From assembly GCA_030596225.1 (NCBI GenBank), contig JAUVKO010000058.1, positions 1-10,049 on the forward strand: a stretch of DNA of 10,049 nucleotides. Direction: 5' to 3'. The position numbers and the translations under genes are program-made. Below are positions 7,013 to 10,049 of this stretch, piece by piece (position 1 is the first letter of the stretch; the number at the start of each line of letters is the position of its first letter). The notes below the pieces were generated by a model. The model saw only the letters and a list, made by a program, of their open reading frames with translations. It was not told the origin of the DNA and ran no database searches. Source of the DNA: Fidelibacterota bacterium (GTDB lineage Bacteria > Fidelibacterota > UBA8477 > JABMPR01).

Positions 7013-7045
7013 AAACCCCTGCTTTTTAGTGGGGGTTTTTGTTTT
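7013..7045 (+). terminator. Rho-independent terminator after the TPR lipoprotein gene
   Basis: AAACCCC (7013-7019) pairs with GGGGTTT (7032-7038), extended by a T-G wobble, around a 10-nt loop, and runs into TTTTTGTTTTA. It lies 24 nt after the stop codon. A run of T residues just before the stem (about 7004-7012) would pair only weakly with nothing on the 3' side, so the terminator works in the plus direction only. It separates the TPR lipoprotein transcript from the barrel-fusion gene, unless readthrough occurs. Confidence 0.85.
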
Positions 7046-7149
7046 ATCCGCCTTTGTCGGGATTTTTGAAATGCCAAGTCTCTACAGCATCGTGCAATCA
7101 CTTCAGTTTGAGCTTTTGAGAACCATTGATCTGCGCTAATTTCAACGCT

Positions 7150-9597
7150 ATGATTAACCAAATTTTTAGGATGATGAGTAGAGTTGGCTTGCTGTTAGCA
7201 GTTCTCGGTTTTTCTCAGAACGTCCCCATTCAGGAACCTCATCTGCTGCCCTTCCCCTCTCTCAATACCGGATTGTCGTATTTTTCGTTGATCCCAACTC
7301 AAAATCTGGAATTAAGCTCCAGCTCTACGGGTTGGACCCTTAAAGACACCCTGAGTGCCTTTACCTCCACCATGGATATAGAACTCCTGCGTTACCGTTG
7401 GTGGGATAACTTTTTTGCCCCATCAGAATTTGATGCTTATTCCAGTTTGGGATATTCCATTTTCAACCAGTTTGGTTCTTTTAACTTGCCCTCCACATTT
7501 CCCTCATCTTTTGAATTGAATCGAACTGTCATGACCGGGTTTGGGATGTCAGCGATGATCAAAGAGCTCTACCTGAGCCATCATATCACCTACTCCTACA
7601 ATCACCGCGGAAGTTTACATGCAAACCTGGCTACCGGTATAGCACACCTCTCCTTATATAAAAATAGTGCCGGAGTTCGAATTTTGGAGTCAAATAGTTT
7701 GGGACTTCATGTTGGTCTGGGGTGGAAAACCACGTTATTGGGTAGAGTTGGAAAGCGAATTCGCATTGGCTTGGATATGGGCTATTCCTTTCGAAATTTT
7801 GATCTCACTGAACAGGATGAAAACCTCAAATTAGCCAGTGGAACCAGCGGATCCTTATCTCCTATACAGTCAGTTTCATTCAATACTCCTGAGTTGCAAT
7901 TAAATCTGGAGTTTGGGGAAGTTCTCTTTGCAGCTCACACCCCTTTTCGAGACCCTTATAAATTGGGACTTCTCAATCTCAGCATGGGAACAGGCTGGAT
8001 CAGTTATCAAAACGGCGTGACCCTCCAATTCGACTCAACCGGGACATCCCCTAACATACCTTTCTATGCCAAGATCTCTCAAAATTATGATCTTCAGGTA
8101 ATTAAATATAACTGGCCTTTTCATCTAATTCGACAAGCCAATATCGATGTTTTCAGTGGGATGGGAGTACGTTATTGGCGGACTTCTTACCCTGTGAGCT
8201 TACCCTCTGGTTGGGCAACCAAACTCTCTGACGGTAGCAGAGAATACTCAGGATTACGTCTCGCTCCCAAAATAATCGATATCTATCTTGATCATGAAAT
8301 TCTTTATCCACTAGGTCCAAGACTGCATGCTAAAATAGGTGCAGGAACCGGTTATGCGACCATGACCCTTTATGAAAATACTAACTTGGAGCGCTTGATC
8401 AATGCCACAGGATTCACCTGGAAACTGAGTGGCGGACTAGGTTACACTATTAAAGGAGATGGCAGCTCCAAGGTTGATATAGGGCTTGGCTTTGCTTATT
8501 ACCATCAGGCTTTTGATATTGATTTGAGCAACTCAAATATTTCAGCAGTATATCCTGGAGAAATCATTCCCATTTCAAAAATAGATCTCAGTCAACCTGT
8601 CATTTCGTTTACTATTGGATTGATCTTTGGCGGTAATCCAAACGCTGCCGATAAAGCCTTTAAAAAATTTAAAGAAAACAGTTATACCAAAGCTCTGGAA
8701 GTTCAGAATGATCTGCTGAAATTGTACCCCAACCATCATAATAAGCAGGCCGTTTTATTGCAGAAGCAGATGATCGAAGATTCACTCATTACGCGTTATT
8801 ATCGTGATGTTCGTATCGTTTTATCCCAGGGTGAATTAGAAAACGCCTTCGCTTTGATCAAACAGGGTGAAAAACCTCCGGGAAAAGCGGGAGAACGAGC
8901 AGTCATAGACATGAAAAATGAGATCTCTGGTCAAGCCCTGCTAAGAGCAGGAGATGCATTAAAGAATCTTGATTATGAGCAGGCTGAAGATCTTATCCTC
9001 CTCGCACTGAGAAGCAACCCTGCTTCTATCTTTACTGCCAAGGCTTTGCTAAGTCGTTCCTATATCATTCGCGCCACCGTCCTGTATCGTTCAGGTGTTT
9101 TTGGACGCAGCCTATATTGGCTAAAACAGGCAGATGGTCTCACAGATCGCTATAAACTGATAACAGATGATTTAAGGCTCAAGATTGGCGATGGTCGTCT
9201 GGATGATGCCAATGAAGGCATTCTCAGGGAAGACCGTAAAATGGTGTACGAGTCAATGAAAGAGGCCAAAGCTCTAAATCCTTTCCTGGGAAAAATTGTC
9301 GATGAACATTTGAAGGATCTTGAACAGGCTATTAAACATGTAGATAATGAAGAACTCATACCATTAAAGCAAATGGCTCTCGAGAACTTGCTGGACGATG
9401 TACAAGGGTTGGACCCTGACAATTTTACTCCTCAGGTGGGAATGAAGGGTTCTATTATATCACATTATGTCGGTCCACCTAAACGGCGTTTCAAAGAAGG
9501 TGAATATGAGCTCTGGGTTTATCCTAAACCTCATGGCGTGGACCTATGGCTGTATCTGCGTGACGGAGTCATTGAAAAGATCGAATATCAAAAGTAA
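7150..9597 (+). CDS. Outer-membrane protein: duplicated beta-barrel unit, helical repeat region and BamE-like C-terminus
   Basis: An 815-residue secreted protein with no recognised overall family. MINQIFRMMSR followed by VGLLLAVLGF looks like a Sec signal peptide with cleavage near GFS|Q (residue 22). Residues about 41-495 are beta-rich with alternating hydrophobic and aromatic strands (for example GLHVGLGWKTTLL and KIGAGTGYATMTLY), as in outer-membrane barrels, and consist of two related halves offset by about 235 residues. Residues about 498-755 are helical and TPR-like, beginning NAADKAFKKFKENSYTKALE. The last 54 residues (VGMKGSIISHYVGPP, then WVYP, then LWLYLRDGVIEKIEY) resemble the SmpA/OmlA (BamE) fold. 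ATG 7150 is chosen because it keeps the basic n-region; TTG 7126 and ATG 7171/7174 are alternatives and none has a good Shine-Dalgarno. A small lipoprotein gene follows after 25 nt, probably in the same operon. A role in outer-membrane assembly or transport is inferred only. Confidence 0.8.
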   Translation: MINQIFRMMSRVGLLLAVLGFSQNVPIQEPHLLPFPSLNTGLSYFSLIPTQNLELSSSSTGWTLKDTLSAFTSTMDIELLRYRWWDNFFAPSEFDAYSSLGYSIFNQFGSFNLPSTFPSSFELNRTVMTGFGMSAMIKELYLSHHITYSYNHRGSLHANLATGIAHLSLYKNSAGVRILESNSLGLHVGLGWKTTLLGRVGKRIRIGLDMGYSFRNFDLTEQDENLKLASGTSGSLSPIQSVSFNTPELQLNLEFGEVLFAAHTPFRDPYKLGLLNLSMGTGWISYQNGVTLQFDSTGTSPNIPFYAKISQNYDLQVIKYNWPFHLIRQANIDVFSGMGVRYWRTSYPVSLPSGWATKLSDGSREYSGLRLAPKIIDIYLDHEILYPLGPRLHAKIGAGTGYATMTLYENTNLERLINATGFTWKLSGGLGYTIKGDGSSKVDIGLGFAYYHQAFDIDLSNSNISAVYPGEIIPISKIDLSQPVISFTIGLIFGGNPNAADKAFKKFKENSYTKALEVQNDLLKLYPNHHNKQAVLLQKQMIEDSLITRYYRDVRIVLSQGELENAFALIKQGEKPPGKAGERAVIDMKNEISGQALLRAGDALKNLDYEQAEDLILLALRSNPASIFTAKALLSRSYIIRATVLYRSGVFGRSLYWLKQADGLTDRYKLITDDLRLKIGDGRLDDANEGILREDRKMVYESMKEAKALNPFLGKIVDEHLKDLEQAIKHVDNEELIPLKQMALENLLDDVQGLDPDNFTPQVGMKGSIISHYVGPPKRRFKEGEYELWVYPKPHGVDLWLYLRDGVIEKIEYQK
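7270..8634 (+). repeat. Internal duplication in the beta-barrel region of the fusion protein
   Basis: The two halves (protein residues about 41-262 and 275-495) align in order. Matching landmarks are the first strand near the start of each, an aromatic block (IELLRYRWWDNFF against LQVIKYNWPFHL), a strand pair beginning LSHHITY against LDHEILY, the LATGIAHLSLYKN against GAGTGYATMTLYEN motif, LGWKTTLLG against LGYTIKGDG, RIGLDMGYSFRNFDL against DIGLGFAYYHQAFDI, and a final strand with LEFGEVLF against FTIGLIFG. The identity is low but ordered over more than 200 residues, so this is an old tandem duplication and not strand-pattern coincidence. Confidence 0.7.
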
Positions 9598-9613
9598 ACA
9601 CAGGTTTTCAGAT

Positions 9614-9618
9614 AAGGA
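9614..9618 (+). promoter_or_regulatory. Ribosome binding site of the small cysteine-motif lipoprotein
   Basis: AAGGA stands 4 nt before the ATG at 9623. Together with the lipoprotein signal that begins there, it fixes the start. An in-frame extension reaching back to 9467 overlaps the preceding gene and is not used. Confidence 0.65.
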
Positions 9619-9622
9619 AATC

Positions 9623-9946
9623 ATGAGAATAATATCTGCAGTTATGATCATATTGATCATGGGATGCAGCCTGCTTGATCAGGGTGTTTTGTATCAATTC
9701 ATTGAGATGCAGTGTGTTGATTACGGCTGGGAGAACTCCAGTGATGATGAGCAATGGGCTGATAATGTGCAGGCTTATCTCGAAGATGAAGGAATAACCG
9801 TCAACAAGATCGAAGCCTTAAATGATCATGGTATGCACTGTGATGCTTGTGGTATCTGCGCTAAGGGTAGATCTATTGAGGTTTGGGTTGCTGAAGATGA
9901 TATTGAGTTAATCGAAGAGCTTGGCTTTGCTGCAATATCAGATTAA
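9623..9946 (+). CDS. Small lipoprotein with a GMHCDACGIC cysteine cluster
   Basis: A 107-residue protein I do not recognise. MRIISAVMIILIMGC is a short lipoprotein signal peptide with lipid-modified Cys15. The mature part is acidic and contains another Cys31. It has an HGMHCDACGIC segment (69-79) with His69, His72 and Cys73, Cys76 and Cys79 in CxxCxxC spacing, a set well suited to bind a metal ion or an iron-sulfur cluster, or to form disulfides. GMxCxxC is also the signature loop of heavy-metal-associated (HMA) domains, but the flanking secondary structure does not clearly follow the HMA fold. After the cluster comes RSIEVWVAEDDIELIEELGF, likely a strand and a helix. The gene lies 25 nt after the barrel-fusion gene and ends tail to tail with the permease gene, overlapping it by 9 bp. 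Confidence 0.8.
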   Translation: MRIISAVMIILIMGCSLLDQGVLYQFIEMQCVDYGWENSSDDEQWADNVQAYLEDEGITVNKIEALNDHGMHCDACGICAKGRSIEVWVAEDDIELIEELGFAAISD

Positions 9947-10049
9947 GCGGTGTCCTTTTAAACCCTGATAGACTTCCTGAATCACCACCTTAGAGATTCC
10001 CCAGGCCGGAACAGCTAAAAACATACCTAACACGCCTAGCTGTGACCCA
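9938..10049 (-). CDS. AI-2E family permease, C-terminal fragment (cut by window end)
   Basis: Read on the minus strand, the last 36 codons give GSQLGVLGMFLAVPAWGISK followed by VVIQEVYQGLKGHRLI and a TGA stop. The pattern of a small G-x-x-G helix, an L-A-V-P-A kink, then a hydrophobic K-V-x-x-Q-E-x-Y helix and a short basic tail is the C-terminal end of AI-2E family transporters (PF01594, formerly UPF0118), multi-pass inner-membrane proteins of about 350 residues. Members include exporters of autoinducer-2 and Na+/H+ antiporters, so the substrate cannot be assigned. Most of the gene lies beyond the right edge. The stop codon is inside the 3' end of the small lipoprotein gene. Confidence 0.75.
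   Translation of the reverse strand, partial: GSQLGVLGMFLAVPAWGISKVVIQEVYQGLKGHRLI

Noticed and set aside
9467..9622. In-frame extension of the small lipoprotein back into the barrel-fusion gene
   Set aside because: It overlaps the preceding coding region in another frame and would bury the lipoprotein signal. AAGGA before ATG 9623 gives a clear start.
1..10049. CRISPR array, tRNA or rRNA genes, prophage or defence genes
   Set aside because: I looked for regularly spaced repeats, cloverleaf tRNA patterns, rRNA landmarks and phage or defence motifs and saw none.

Overview
The window comes from a Gram-negative (two-membrane) bacterium of moderate to low GC content. Two lipoproteins with clear lipoboxes and a large predicted outer-membrane beta-barrel protein support the two-membrane assignment. 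One site upstream of the TPR lipoprotein matches the TAnnTTTG promoter element used by Bacteroidota. The gene mix (ppdK, a futalosine-hydrolase-like nucleosidase, TPR lipoproteins, a barrel fusion) would suit the Fibrobacterota-Chlorobiota-Bacteroidota (FCB) group or a relative such as Marinimicrobia. That placement is an inference and no marker gene in the window settles it.

Layout. Positions 1-476 hold no full-length gene. They contain a short CGCAGAGA repeat, a 24-codon orphan that reads as a bare signal peptide, a 161-bp near-perfectly symmetric inverted repeat that looks like a MITE, and the terminator of the next gene. Pyruvate, phosphate dikinase (ppdK) fills 477-3185 on the minus strand. 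A divergent intergenic region leads to a two-gene plus-strand unit (about 3405-4879): a small nucleoside phosphorylase/MTAN-fold nucleosidase and a family 2 glycosyltransferase. A convergent metallophosphoesterase follows on the minus strand (4900-5697).

From 5939 to 9946 three cell-envelope genes lie in a row on the plus strand. The first is a TPR lipoprotein followed by a strong rho-independent terminator. The second is an 815-residue protein built from a signal peptide, two copies of a beta-rich (probable barrel) unit, a helical repeat region and a C-terminal SmpA/OmlA (BamE)-like domain. The third is a 107-residue lipoprotein carrying a GMHCDACGIC cysteine cluster. The window ends inside the 3' end of a minus-strand gene for an AI-2E family (PF01594) permease, whose last codons overlap the small lipoprotein gene tail to tail.

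How the genes work together. ppdK is central carbon metabolism (pyruvate/PEP interconversion), and the nucleosidase is a salvage or menaquinone-type enzyme. The nucleosidase and glycosyltransferase are probably co-transcribed but have no obvious shared pathway. The most interesting part is the envelope block at 5939-9946. Its central protein joins, in one chain, a duplicated barrel, a TPR-like helical segment and a BamE-like fold, three module types that are separate subunits in the BAM outer-membrane assembly machine. It is flanked by two lipoproteins. I do not recognise this architecture as a characterised system.
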